A stretch of 64,000 nucleotides of DNA, taken from the NCBI GenBank assembly GCA_030263385.1, contig SZOX01000021.1:1-64000 (forward strand), written 5' to 3'. Made by a program: the position numbers and the translations under genes. Origin of the DNA: Zeimonas sp003577305. GTDB lineage: Bacteria; Pseudomonadota; Gammaproteobacteria; Burkholderiales; Burkholderiaceae_E. Under the pieces are notes generated by a model. That model was not told the origin of the DNA and ran no database searches. It saw nothing but the letters and a program-made list of their open reading frames with translations. Below, piece after piece: positions 51,927-59,453 of the stretch (within the stretch, counting starts at the first letter, position 1; every line of letters begins with the position of its first letter).

Positions 51927-52820
51927 ATGTCGAAGATCGGATTCGTCGGTGCCGGGGTGATGGGGGCGCCGATGATCGGCCACCTGCTCGATGCCGGCCA
52001 CGAAGTGGCGGTGCACGTGCGACGGCGCGAGGCGGCGGCCGCGCTGTTCGAGCGCGGCGCGCGCTACGCGCAGACACCGGCCGAGGCGGCGCGCGGCGCC
52101 GAATTCGTCTGCACCAACGTGACCGGCACGGCCGACGTCGAGTCGGTGCTGTTCGGCGAGAACGGCGCCGCCGGCGCGACCGAAGCAGGTGCGATCGTGA
52201 TCGATTTCTCCACCATCTCGGCGGTGGCCACCCGCGGGTTCGCGCGCCGGCTCGCGCAGCAGCGCATCGACATGCTCGACTGCCCGGTGTCGGGCGGCGC
52301 GGCGGGCGCGCGGCAGGCCACGCTGTCGATCAGCGTCGGCGGCGATGCCGCGGTGCTCGAGCGCGCCCGTCCGCTGCTCGAGCGGCTCGGGCGCACGATC
52401 ACGCACGTGGGCGGTCACGGGGCCGGACAGGTGGTGAAGGCCTGCAACCAGATCGTGCAGGTGATCAACATCGAAGGCATCGCCGAGGCGATGCTGTTCG
52501 CGTCGGCCAACGGCGTCGACCCGGCGCGGATGCTGCCGGCGCTTCAGGCCGGCATGGCCGGCAGCCGCATGCTCGACCTGATGGGCCCGAAGATGGCCGA
52601 GCGCGATTTCGCGGCCGGCATCGAGGCGCGCCTGCACCAGAAGGACTTCGGAATCGTGGTGGAAGCCACGCAGGCGCTCGGGCTGTCGTTGCCCGCCGCC
52701 GCGATCGTCTCGCAGCAGCTCAACGCGCTGGTCGGCAACGGCTGGGGGCGCGACGACACCTCGTCGCTGCTGCGCGTGCTCGAAGGCGCCAACCGGGGGC
52801 GGGCGGCGAACGAGGAGTAG
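51927..52820 (+). CDS. Beta-hydroxyacid dehydrogenase (GarR/MmsB-like)
   Basis: 297 residues. The Rossmann motif is GFVGAGVMGAPMIGHLLDAGH, the substrate loop is MLDCPVSGGAAGARQATL, and the catalytic lysine region is GAGQVVKACNQIVQVINIEG. It acts on 3-hydroxyisobutyrate, tartronate semialdehyde or a related acid. AGGAGAACGCG before ATG 51927 is the ribosome-binding site. A paralogue lies at 24115-25032. It is probably transcribed with the upstream TRAP binding protein. Confidence 0.9.
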   Translation: MSKIGFVGAGVMGAPMIGHLLDAGHEVAVHVRRREAAAALFERGARYAQTPAEAARGAEFVCTNVTGTADVESVLFGENGAAGATEAGAIVIDFSTISAVATRGFARRLAQQRIDMLDCPVSGGAAGARQATLSISVGGDAAVLERARPLLERLGRTITHVGGHGAGQVVKACNQIVQVINIEGIAEAMLFASANGVDPARMLPALQAGMAGSRMLDLMGPKMAERDFAAGIEARLHQKDFGIVVEATQALGLSLPAAAIVSQQLNALVGNGWGRDDTSSLLRVLEGANRGRAANEE

Positions 52821-52866
52821 GCCCGCGGACCGATCGGGGGTCGCAACGCCGTACGCGGCGAACGTG

Positions 52867-52872
52867 TATAAT
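52867..52872 (+). promoter_or_regulatory. -10 box of tRNA-Ala
   Basis: Perfect TATAAT 12 bases before the mature 5' end, followed by the GC-rich CGCCGCTC expected of a growth-rate controlled stable-RNA promoter. The -35 element is not recognisable. Confidence 0.6.
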
Positions 52873-52883
52873 CGCCGCTCTTC

Positions 52884-52959
<76 letters not shown>

Positions 52960-52967
52960 ATATCCAG

Positions 52968-53000
52968 CGCCCAACCAGCCTCGGTTGGGCGTTTTTGTTT
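52968..53000 (+). terminator. Intrinsic terminator of tRNA-Ala
   Basis: Nine-base-pair stem CGCCCAACC (52968-52976) with GGTTGGGCG (52983-52991), loop AGCCTC, then TTTTTGTTT. It lies nine bases after the tRNA CCA end, so it is a textbook rho-independent terminator for the single-tRNA transcript. Confidence 0.92.
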
Positions 53001-53336
53001 CCGGAATCCGCCCGTGTCGCAGGCTTCCCGCGTTTCTGCGTGTGCCAGGCCCGGCCCCGGAACGCTGCGTTGGCGCGCCTGTTGGCCCCCAATTTGCCCT
53101 CTGTTCTCTGGAAATCTGTGCCAACCGTATCGCGGTGGCACACGCAGATCGCGTGATTCATCAATGATTTGTGCGTGCGCCGAGGTCGCCGGTTGTCCGC
53201 TGGCTTTCGACACTCAGTCTGTGAGACAGCCATCGTGGATGCTTGCGTCGGGCCTCCACTCCAGTACCTCAACGTGCGCAGCCTGTTCCGCCCATCCCTG
53301 CCAATACTCCGTGCCGTGGCACCGTCTCGAAGCGGT
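53001..53336. other. Gene-free stretch after tRNA-Ala
   Basis: 336 bp with no supportable gene on either strand. Base composition is less GC-biased than in the neighbouring core genes. No direct repeat of the tRNA 3' end is found here by eye. It may hold remnants of the element that carried the following truncated gene. Confidence 0.4.
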
Positions 53337-53777
53337 GTGAAGGCGCATGTGTGGATCGAGGCTCGGCACTTCTTTTCGCGGGCTGATGCGCGCGACCGCT
53401 GCTGGCTGTGGCTGCTGCGTGAGGACGGGCAGGTGCGGGTTCTGGTCTTGCCCGCGCACTGTCCGGGCAAGGATGCGCTCGTCGTGCCGGTACCGCGCTG
53501 GTCGGTGTCGTGGGGGCATCCGCTGCTGCGGGCGGTCCGGGCGTTCGCCGAGCAGCTGGATGCCAAGGTGCTCGATGCGCTGGGCAGCCTGGAAGTGCCC
53601 GTGCCGTTCTTTGGTTCTGTCTCCAACTACAACCGCCTCATCCGCCTGCCCGATCCGATCCGGACCCATCGGCTGCAGGCCCTGGCCGAGTTTCCGCCAC
53701 TGGTGGCGCCGTTGCTACTGGACGTGCTGAATCGTCCGGACCTGATTGGGACTGGATTATCTGTCTCTCTCTGTTGA
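53337..53777 (+). pseudogene. Truncated element gene, N-terminal fragment
   Basis: 146-residue reading frame from GTG 53337 (KAHVWIEARHFFSRADARD). It looks like the well-conserved N-terminal part of a longer protein: dense Trp/Arg/Asp content and a compact domain up to PPLVAPLLLDVLNRPDLIG. It then ends abruptly in an unrelated tail of eight residues. I have an uncertain impression of similarity to N-termini of PcfJ-like proteins on integrative elements, but cannot confirm it. The abrupt end at about 53748 suggests truncation by recombination. Confidence 0.45.
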
Positions 53778-54060
53778 CGCTATTGGCTTCAACCCCGGCA
53801 ATGCGGGAGCGGTTGCATCGCGTACGGCTTTGCGGTGGGAATATCCCGGGCCATCATTCCTGCCCGCCGGCTTGCATGCCGGCGGTCGTTCGCAGGCTCG
53901 CGGCATGCCGCTCGAACCGGGCGGGAAGGGCGCAAAGTCGCCGATACCCGCGCTCAGCGCCGCGGCGGGGTGCGTGGTTTGCGCTCCCGTCAACCGAATG
54001 CTTCACCTTCCGCCCCGGATGTGCGAAGGTTCGGGACGTGTCTTCCGCCCGCGCAGGCCC

Positions 54061-54519
54061 ATGAACAAGAAGACCCTCGGTATCGTGACCTTCTGCATTC
54101 TGAGCCTGCTACTGTGGGGGCTGACGGCTTTTCTGGCGGAAGGAATGGGGGCATCGCGCGACCGGCGCGTGTTTGCTTACGCTGCGGGATTCTGCGCCCT
54201 CGTCCTGAGCGCGCACACCGTGCTGTTCGCTCTGTTCAGTGGCCGCAAGCAGCGTGAACGGGACTGGCTGCGCGCGCACGGGCGCCGCATCGATGCGGTG
54301 GTCACCAAGGTTGGTCGGCGCGGGCGGCGTGCCGCGTGGCGCATCAAGGCTCGCGGCGTGGATCCGCGCAGCGGCGAGGAGCTCAGCTTCCGCAGCGATA
54401 TTCTCGATGCCAACCCGGGCACGCGATTCCCGCTGGGCAGCACGATCCCGGTCTACCTGGATCCGCGCAACCCGAAGCGCTACTGGGTGGACGCCGACAT
54501 TCGGACCCAATACCTCTAG
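54061..54519 (+). CDS. Small DUF3592-like membrane protein
   Basis: 152 residues. Two N-terminal membrane segments (LGIVTFCILSLLLWGLTAFL; FAYAAGFCALVLSAHTVLFA) precede a soluble beta domain with IDAVVTKVGRR and FPLGSTIPVYLDPRNPKRYWVD. The combination of a 'V-T/A-x-V' strand and a YLDPRNPKRYWVD end resembles DUF3592 proteins. No clear ribosome-binding site precedes ATG 54061. The preceding 280 bp hold no gene. The function is unknown. Confidence 0.6.
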   Translation: MNKKTLGIVTFCILSLLLWGLTAFLAEGMGASRDRRVFAYAAGFCALVLSAHTVLFALFSGRKQRERDWLRAHGRRIDAVVTKVGRRGRRAAWRIKARGVDPRSGEELSFRSDILDANPGTRFPLGSTIPVYLDPRNPKRYWVDADIRTQYL

Positions 54520-55497
54520 AAATCCGCCACCCGCCGATCGGTTGGTCGAACTCAGATCGCACCGATCGTGAAGGCCGATGCCAATGGGCGCAGCATCGCG
54601 GTGGTGACGATGAGCTTCGGCGCCCCGGGCACGCGCCCCACGGTGTCGACGCGCTGGCAACTGGTGGACGAACGCATTCCCCCGGGTCCGGATGTGGCCA
54701 ACGTGGCGCGACGCTGGACCGAAGCCGGACTTGCCGGCTTTCGCAGCCAGGGCTTCGACCCGACGGCGCTGGTGGCAACGACCACCGAGCCGCTGGATGG
54801 CCGCGAGGCCACGGTGCGCAACCGCCCGGGTCGGTTGACCGACCTGATCACCGAGGCGATGGCCCGCGTCGCCGGTGGGTCTGACGTGGTGCTGTTCAAC
54901 AGCGGCTCGGTCCGAATCGACGACGTGCTGCCGGCGGGGCCGATCACCGAATACGACGTGATCCGCGTACTGCCCTTCGGCGGCAGCGTGGTGTCCGTGC
55001 TGATGCAGGGCGAACTGCTCGCCCGCGTGCTGGAAACCGGCGAGAACAACCAGGGGCTGGGCGGCTATCTGCAGACGCGCGGTGCGCAACGCGGCGCCGA
55101 TGGTTGGCTGGTGGGCCGAAAGCCGATCGACGCGCAATCGCGCTACCGGGTCGCGCTGGCGGACTTCCTGCTGACCGGCCGCGAGGTCGACCTCGGGTAC
55201 CTCGGGCCTGCCGTTGCATCGTCGCCTTCCGCCCGGTCTGCCAGCCTCGGGCTGCGCGCCACCCCCGAACAGGAGGCGGTGCTGCGTCGTGCTGCCGAGG
55301 TGGCCCACAAGTCGCTGACCGACTTCATCCTCGACAGTGCCTGCCTGGCTGCCGAACAGACACTGCTCGATCAACGCCTGTTCATGGTTTCAGGCAGTCA
55401 GTACCGGGCTCTGATGGATCTTCCGGATCGCTCCGAGCAGACCAATGCGGGTTTGGAAGATCTTTTCAGCCGCAAGGCGCCATGGGATTCCCGGTGA
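54520..55497 (+). pseudogene. Chimera: 5'-nucleotidase C-terminal fragment fused to DUF1778 (TacA-type) antitoxin
   Basis: The open frame runs from the stop of the previous gene to 55497; the first usable start is GTG 54568 (309 residues). Residues 1 to about 210 match the 5'_nucleotid_C domain of UshA-like enzymes (VVLFNSGSVRIDDVLPAGPI, RVLPFGGSVVSVLMQGELL, GYLQTRG) but lack the entire N-terminal metallophosphatase domain. After VDLGYL, at about 55200, the frame continues into ASLGLRATPEQEAVLRRAAE and LTDFILDSACLAAEQTLLDQ, a nearly complete DUF1778 antitoxin. No start codon lies just before the antitoxin part, so it can only be made as part of the fusion. The stop overlaps the GNAT toxin gene. 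Confidence 0.75.
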
Positions 55498-55991
55498 GTT
55501 TGTCTCGGCCGGAACCCCTGGGGATCGAGCACCAACTCGATGATTTCGACTGCGGCAAGCCCACACTGAACGACTGGTTGCTACGCCATGCGCGGCAAGC
55601 CCAAAGCAGCGGCTCGGCCAAGACTCCTGTGGCGGCGGAAAACGGCCGGATCGCTGGCCACTTCAGTCTGACGGTCGGCCAGGTCGATACCCTGGAAGCA
55701 CCAGATCGCATCCGCAAAGGGATGGGGCAGTATCCGGTATCGGTGGTGATCCTGGCGAGGCTGGCCGTGTCCCGGCAGGATCATGGGCGCGGCATAGGCT
55801 TTCGCCTGTTGCAGGACGCCATTCGGCGCACGATGCTGGTTGCCGAGCAGGCCGGCATCCGGGCGATGCTGACCTACCCCATCGATGAGGAGGCGGCGGG
55901 CTTCTGCACCCGGTTCGGGTTCATCGCATCGCCGCTGCGCGAGCAGCAATTGCTGCTGCTTCTCAAAGATGCCCGTCGTTGGGCCTGCTGA
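55482..55991 (+). CDS. GNAT toxin (TacT/AtaT-like), catalytic tyrosine replaced
   Basis: 169 residues from ATG 55482; an internal GTG at 55494 overlapping the antitoxin stop (GTGA) is an equally good start. The TacT-type acetyltransferase layout is clear: LDDFDCGKPTLNDWLLRHA near the N-terminus, VVILARLAVSRQDHGRGIGF with the acetyl-CoA loop (QDHGRG), and EEAAGFCTRFGFIASPL. In active toxins of this family the last motif normally reads FYxxxGF, with a catalytic Tyr; here it is Phe-Cys (Cys142, TGC at 55905-55907). Such toxins acetylate aminoacyl-tRNA. Activity of this copy is doubtful. Confidence 0.8.
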   Translation: MGFPVSLSRPEPLGIEHQLDDFDCGKPTLNDWLLRHARQAQSSGSAKTPVAAENGRIAGHFSLTVGQVDTLEAPDRIRKGMGQYPVSVVILARLAVSRQDHGRGIGFRLLQDAIRRTMLVAEQAGIRAMLTYPIDEEAAGFCTRFGFIASPLREQQLLLLLKDARRWAC

Positions 55992-56335
55992 ACCATGAGC
56001 GTCCACTGCGCCTTCCGGAAAACCGCCGTATCCTGGACCTGCCGCACGGCATCGAGACCAAGGCGCCCGGCATTCGCGAGGACACGCCCTCCGGCACGGT
56101 GATGCATATCGACGCGAGGCTCTCCGGTGCAAGCTGGGCAGTGGCCCATCGGCAGGCCGACTTGCCCGGCAGACGCTGCGCCAGGTCGACGCCGCTCACG
56201 CCTCGGACCTGTCGCCCGCCATCGGCGGGAACGGCCAGCGCGTTCCTGCGCATCGATGCCGGCACCTGCCTCGATCCGTGGCTGCGCGGCCTTCCGGCTG
56301 CTGACGGCTGAAAACTTCGCGCCTGAAAGCTTCGC
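55992..56335. other. Unassigned stretch before arsR
   Basis: About 340 bp with no recognised gene. A frame on the plus strand from 55979 reads LPENRRILDLPHGIETKAPG and VMHIDARLSGASWAVAHRQA, which looks protein-like and could be a fragment of a lost gene, but no family is recognised. It lacks a ribosome-binding site. Confidence 0.4.
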
Positions 56336-56364
56336 TTGCGGCTGTCGATCCGGCACGCTATAGT
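56336..56364 (+). promoter_or_regulatory. arsR promoter
   Basis: TTGCGG (56336-56341) and TATAGT (56359-56364) are separated by 17 bp, a good sigma-70 arrangement, predicting a start near 56371. A second TATAAT at 56377-56382 lies only 10 bases before the arsR ATG and would give a leaderless message. Confidence 0.55.
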
Positions 56365-56369
56365 ACTCG

Positions 56370-56384
56370 TAATTTCTATAATTA
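56370..56384 (+). promoter_or_regulatory. Candidate ArsR operator
   Basis: Inverted repeat TAATT-N5-AATTA in an otherwise GC-rich region, overlapping the predicted arsR transcription start and lying eight bases before the start codon. AT-rich dyads placed like this are typical of ArsR-family autoregulation. The exact sequence is not a described consensus that I can cite. Confidence 0.5.
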
Positions 56385-56391
56385 TCGAACG

Positions 56392-56715
56392 ATGGAAGAA
56401 AGCACTGTCGTCAAGGCGTTGGCTGCCCTGGCCCAGCCCCATCGGCTTCGCGCCTTCAGGGCTCTTGTCGTGGCCGGCAAGGCAGGCTTGACGCCCGGCA
56501 CGATGGCGGACGGACTCCGGATGCCGGCGGCGACGCTGTCCTTCCATCTGAAGGAGTTGACCAACGCGGGCCTCGTCACCCAGGAGCGCATCGGCCGCCA
56601 CCTCGTCTACCGCGCCGAATTCGACCGCATGGGCGAGCTCCTTGCCTACCTGACCGAGAACTGCTGCCAGGGCGAGCGGCGCCCGGCGCAGGTCGGCCCG
56701 GCCTGCGCCTGCTGA
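56392..56715 (+). CDS. arsR: ArsR-family arsenic-responsive repressor
   Basis: 107 residues. The winged helix-turn-helix spans about residues 8-85 (LAQPHRLRAFRAL, PAATLSFHLKELTNAGLV). There is no CxC in the DNA-binding helix. The C-terminal cysteines Cys91, Cys92, Cys105 and Cys107 instead recall the ArsR subtype that binds As(III) through a C-terminal Cys-Cys pair plus a third cysteine. No ribosome-binding site is seen before ATG 56392. It lies 43 bases upstream of arsM, with which it probably forms an arsenic-induced operon. Confidence 0.88.
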   Translation: MEESTVVKALAALAQPHRLRAFRALVVAGKAGLTPGTMADGLRMPAATLSFHLKELTNAGLVTQERIGRHLVYRAEFDRMGELLAYLTENCCQGERRPAQVGPACAC

Positions 56716-56758
56716 CGGCACCGCGTCTCTCCGTCACCGAACGAAATCGAGGCATTCC

Positions 56759-57610
56759 ATGAGTGAAGCGGACATCAGGCACGTGATCAGGCAGAAGTAC
56801 GGCGAGGCGGCTCGCCGGGTCGTCCAGCCCGACGCGGCGACATCCTGTTGCGGAGGAGCGGTTCCGGTGCCCTCGACATCGTGTTGCTCGACCGGCGCGC
56901 TGGCCGGCACCGATCCGATCACCCGCGACCTCTACGACTCCGTGCAGACCGGGCAGCTGCCGGAAGCCGCGGTGCTCGCGTCGCTCGGCTGCGGCAACCC
57001 GACCGCGCTGGCCGAACTGAAGGCCGGCGAGACGGTACTCGATCTCGGCTCCGGCGGCGGCATCGACGTGCTGCTGTCGGCCAGGCGCGTGGGGCCCACC
57101 GGCAAGGCGTACGGCCTCGACATGACCGACGAGATGCTCGCGCTCGCCGACGAGAACAGGCGCAAGGCCGGCGCGACCAACGTCGAGTTCCTGAAGGGCG
57201 AGATCGAGCACGTTCCGCTGCCCGATGCGTCGGTCGACGTGATCATCTCGAACTGCGTGATCAACCTCTCGGCAGACAAGGACCAGGTGTTGCGTGAGGC
57301 GTTCAGGGTGCTCCGGCCCGGGGGCCGCTTCGCGGTCTCCGACGTGGTCACCCGCGGCGGGATTCGCCCGGAGATCCGGCGCAGCGTGCTGGCCTGGGTT
57401 GGCTGTGTCGCCGGTGCCCTCGACGAAGGCGAGTATCGCGACAAGCTCGCACGAGCCGGATTCGTCGACATCGACGTCGAGCCGACGCGGATCTACACGG
57501 CCGAGGACGCGCGCGAGTTCCTCGGTGCCAATGGGCTGGATGCGTCCGCCGTCGGCGACGACATCGACGGCAAGTTCTTCAGCGCGTTCATTCGCGCCCG
57601 GAAACCCTGA
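56759..57610 (+). CDS. arsM: Arsenite S-adenosylmethionine methyltransferase ArsM
   Basis: 283 residues. SAM-binding motif VLDLGSGGGIDVLLSA is at about residues 93-108. The conserved arsenic-binding cysteines appear as Cys78 (LGCGNP), Cys166 (SNCVINL) and Cys216 (WVGCVAG). Two further Cys pairs lie at 30-31 and 42-43. The enzyme methylates As(III) to volatile or less toxic products. A GAGGC site precedes ATG 56759. No arsenate reductase or arsenite efflux gene is in the window. Confidence 0.95.
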   Translation: MSEADIRHVIRQKYGEAARRVVQPDAATSCCGGAVPVPSTSCCSTGALAGTDPITRDLYDSVQTGQLPEAAVLASLGCGNPTALAELKAGETVLDLGSGGGIDVLLSARRVGPTGKAYGLDMTDEMLALADENRRKAGATNVEFLKGEIEHVPLPDASVDVIISNCVINLSADKDQVLREAFRVLRPGGRFAVSDVVTRGGIRPEIRRSVLAWVGCVAGALDEGEYRDKLARAGFVDIDVEPTRIYTAEDAREFLGANGLDASAVGDDIDGKFFSAFIRARKP

Positions 57611-57616
57611 GAACGT

Positions 57617-57763
57617 GTGAAGCAATCATCCGCTCCCGTCCTGCACGCCAGGAAGCGCCCGTGCTTCGTTGCAAATGCTCGCCATATCGGCCGATATGGC
57701 TGCGCTTTGCGCCTCGCCCGCGCGCTTCCTGGCGTGCCTTCCGGGCGCGGCCGATTGCTTCAC
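57617..57763. repeat. 147-bp interrupted palindromic element
   Basis: Three nested perfect inverted pairs share one centre near 57690: GTGAAGCAATC (57617-57627) with GATTGCTTCAC (57753-57763); GCACGCCAGGAAGCGC (57643-57658) with GCGCTTCCTGGCGTGC (57722-57737); and the central 20-bp palindrome at 57681-57700 (GCCATATCGG and its complement). The spacers are equal in length to within one base and partly complementary. The whole could fold into one long hairpin. It has no T-tract and lies in the 203-bp gap between arsM and the crotonase gene. A miniature transposable or REP-like element is the likeliest class. Confidence 0.8.
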
Positions 57764-57813
57764 AGCGACGGAAGCGCGAAGCGGCCGCGCCGGGCGCCCC
57801 CGGAGGAGATGAC

Positions 57814-58602
57814 ATGACGATCGCGACGCGAAACGCAGGCGACGAAGTGCGCGTCGAGGCGCTCGGCAGTGTCGGCTACATCCGGCTCAACCGCGCCGGT
57901 TCGCTCAACGCGCTCGACGTCGCCTTCTGCGAGGCCATCGACAGTGCGGTCCTGCGCTTCGAGCGCGATCCCGGGATCAAGGTCCTGCACATCTCGTCGA
58001 TGCTGAAGCACTTCTGCGCGGGCGCCGACATCGCGGAGATGTCGAAGATGAGCGCCGGGCAGGCGAAGGCGAGCGCCTTCGTCGGCTGTGTCAGGGAAGT
58101 GCCGAAGGCGAAAAAACCCGTCGTGGTCGCGGTCAACGGTATCGCGGCGGGCGCAGGCTGCGAACTGGTCGAGATGTGCGACGTGGTCGTCGCCGCCGAG
58201 TCGGCCCGGTTCATGCACCCGGAGATCACGCTCGCGGCGATGTCCGGCGCCGGTGGCATCCAGAGATTCGCCCGGGTGGCGGGCAAGCACGTCGCGATGG
58301 ACGTGATGCTCACCGGAAGGGCGCTCACCGCGAGCGAAGCGCATGCGGCCGGACTGGTGTCGAGAGTCGTTGCCGACGACGACTTGTTCGAGGTCAGCAG
58401 GCAGGTGGCCGAACGGATCGCCGGCCATTCCGGACCGGTGGCGCGCCGGATCAAGGCGACGATCAATGCGACCCAGCAGGGTATCGAGCAGGGGCTCGTC
58501 GACGAAATGAACGCGTTCCAGCAGTGCTTCGCGGAGCCCGACTTCCGCGAAGGGCTGGAAGCGTTTCTGCAGAAGCGAAAGCCCGCCTTCCGGATGATAT
58601 GA
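57814..58602 (+). CDS. Enoyl-CoA hydratase/isomerase family protein
   Basis: 262-residue crotonase. The oxyanion-hole segments are HFCAGADIAEMS and VNGIAAGAGCELVEMCDVVVAAE. The catalytic-glutamate region HPEITLAAMSGAGGIQRFAR is present, though the usual GG(T/S)QRL reads GGIQRF. It hydrates or isomerises acyl-CoA; the exact substrate is unknown. CGGAGGAGATG before ATG 57814 is a strong ribosome-binding site. The palindromic element lies 51 bases upstream. Confidence 0.87.
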   Translation: MTIATRNAGDEVRVEALGSVGYIRLNRAGSLNALDVAFCEAIDSAVLRFERDPGIKVLHISSMLKHFCAGADIAEMSKMSAGQAKASAFVGCVREVPKAKKPVVVAVNGIAAGAGCELVEMCDVVVAAESARFMHPEITLAAMSGAGGIQRFARVAGKHVAMDVMLTGRALTASEAHAAGLVSRVVADDDLFEVSRQVAERIAGHSGPVARRIKATINATQQGIEQGLVDEMNAFQQCFAEPDFREGLEAFLQKRKPAFRMI

Positions 58603-58609
58603 GCGGTGG

Positions 58610-58633
58610 GCGCTGCGCAAGGCGCCGCAGCGC
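58610..58633. terminator. Hairpin between convergent genes
   Basis: GCGCTGCG (58610-58617) pairs with CGCAGCGC (58626-58633) around an 8-base loop, in the 33-bp gap between the crotonase and MOSC stop codons. There is no T-run on either side, so if it terminates transcription it is not a canonical intrinsic terminator. Confidence 0.4.
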
Positions 58634-58635
58634 GT

Positions 58636-59316
58636 TCAATCCGGGTGGCCGTCCAGCCGCGCCGACCAGTCTTCCGTGCGCCCGCTGGCCAGCCGGCCCT
58701 CGAACAGTCGGCGCCAGCTCGGCGTGAGCGGCAGCCGCAGCACCGGCGCGAGGCGCTCGGCGCTCACTTCGCGGTCGCGGATGAGTGCGAGCAGCGCGGC
58801 GACGCTGTAGGTGGGCCAGGGGCGCTCGAGCAGTTCGAGCCGGTCGCCGGCCGCGACGAAGCCCGGTTCGATCACGCGCAGGTACCAGCCGGCACGCAGG
58901 CTGCGCTGCACCCGTGCCGCCATGTCCGGCACGCCGAACCGCAGGTTCAGCTTGTAGCAGGGCTGGCGACCCTGGCTCACTTCGAAGACGGCGCTGCCGA
59001 TGCGCCAGCGATCGCCGATGAACACGTCGTGTTCGTCGATGCCGTCGAGGCTCAGGTTCTCGCCGAAGGCACCGGGTGCGTCGAGCAAGGGCGAGGGGGC
59101 GAGCGCCTCGCGCCACCAGGCGTAGTGCGCCCACGCGTAGCAGTGCACTGCCTTGTCGGGGCCGCCATGCGCGCGCAGGTCGGCCTGTGCGTCGCCGACC
59201 AGGCCCAGGCGTTGCACCCGGCGCGCGCCCGCGACAGGGTGCTTGTCGATCCCGCTTGTCGTGTTCCCGAGCGGCGCGACGCCGCCTTCGAGCACGAGAC
59301 GAACCCGTGCAGTCAT
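58636..59316 (-). CDS. MOSC domain protein (YiiM-like)
   Basis: 226 residues. The MOSC fold is seen in GLVGDAQADLRAHGGPDKAVHCYAW and GAFGENLSLDGI. The conserved cysteine lies in VSQGRQPCYKLNLRFG, and a C-terminal 3-alpha domain begins at RPWPTYSVAALLALI. YiiM-type proteins bind molybdenum cofactor and detoxify N-hydroxylated compounds with partner reductases. ATG 59316 is chosen from the domain position. It is divergent from the CDGSH gene. Confidence 0.85.
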   Translation of the reverse strand: MTARVRLVLEGGVAPLGNTTSGIDKHPVAGARRVQRLGLVGDAQADLRAHGGPDKAVHCYAWAHYAWWREALAPSPLLDAPGAFGENLSLDGIDEHDVFIGDRWRIGSAVFEVSQGRQPCYKLNLRFGVPDMAARVQRSLRAGWYLRVIEPGFVAAGDRLELLERPWPTYSVAALLALIRDREVSAERLAPVLRLPLTPSWRRLFEGRLASGRTEDWSARLDGHPD

Positions 59317-59453
59317 GATCGCTCCGTTGGGCAGCGAGGCCCTTGCCGCGCCCGGAACGCCGATACGCTCCGGGGCAGGGCATGCTTCGGCATGTGATGA
59401 TTGTAGAACGTGCGCGCTCTCCGGATGCGAGCGCATCCCGGGAGCGAAGATCG

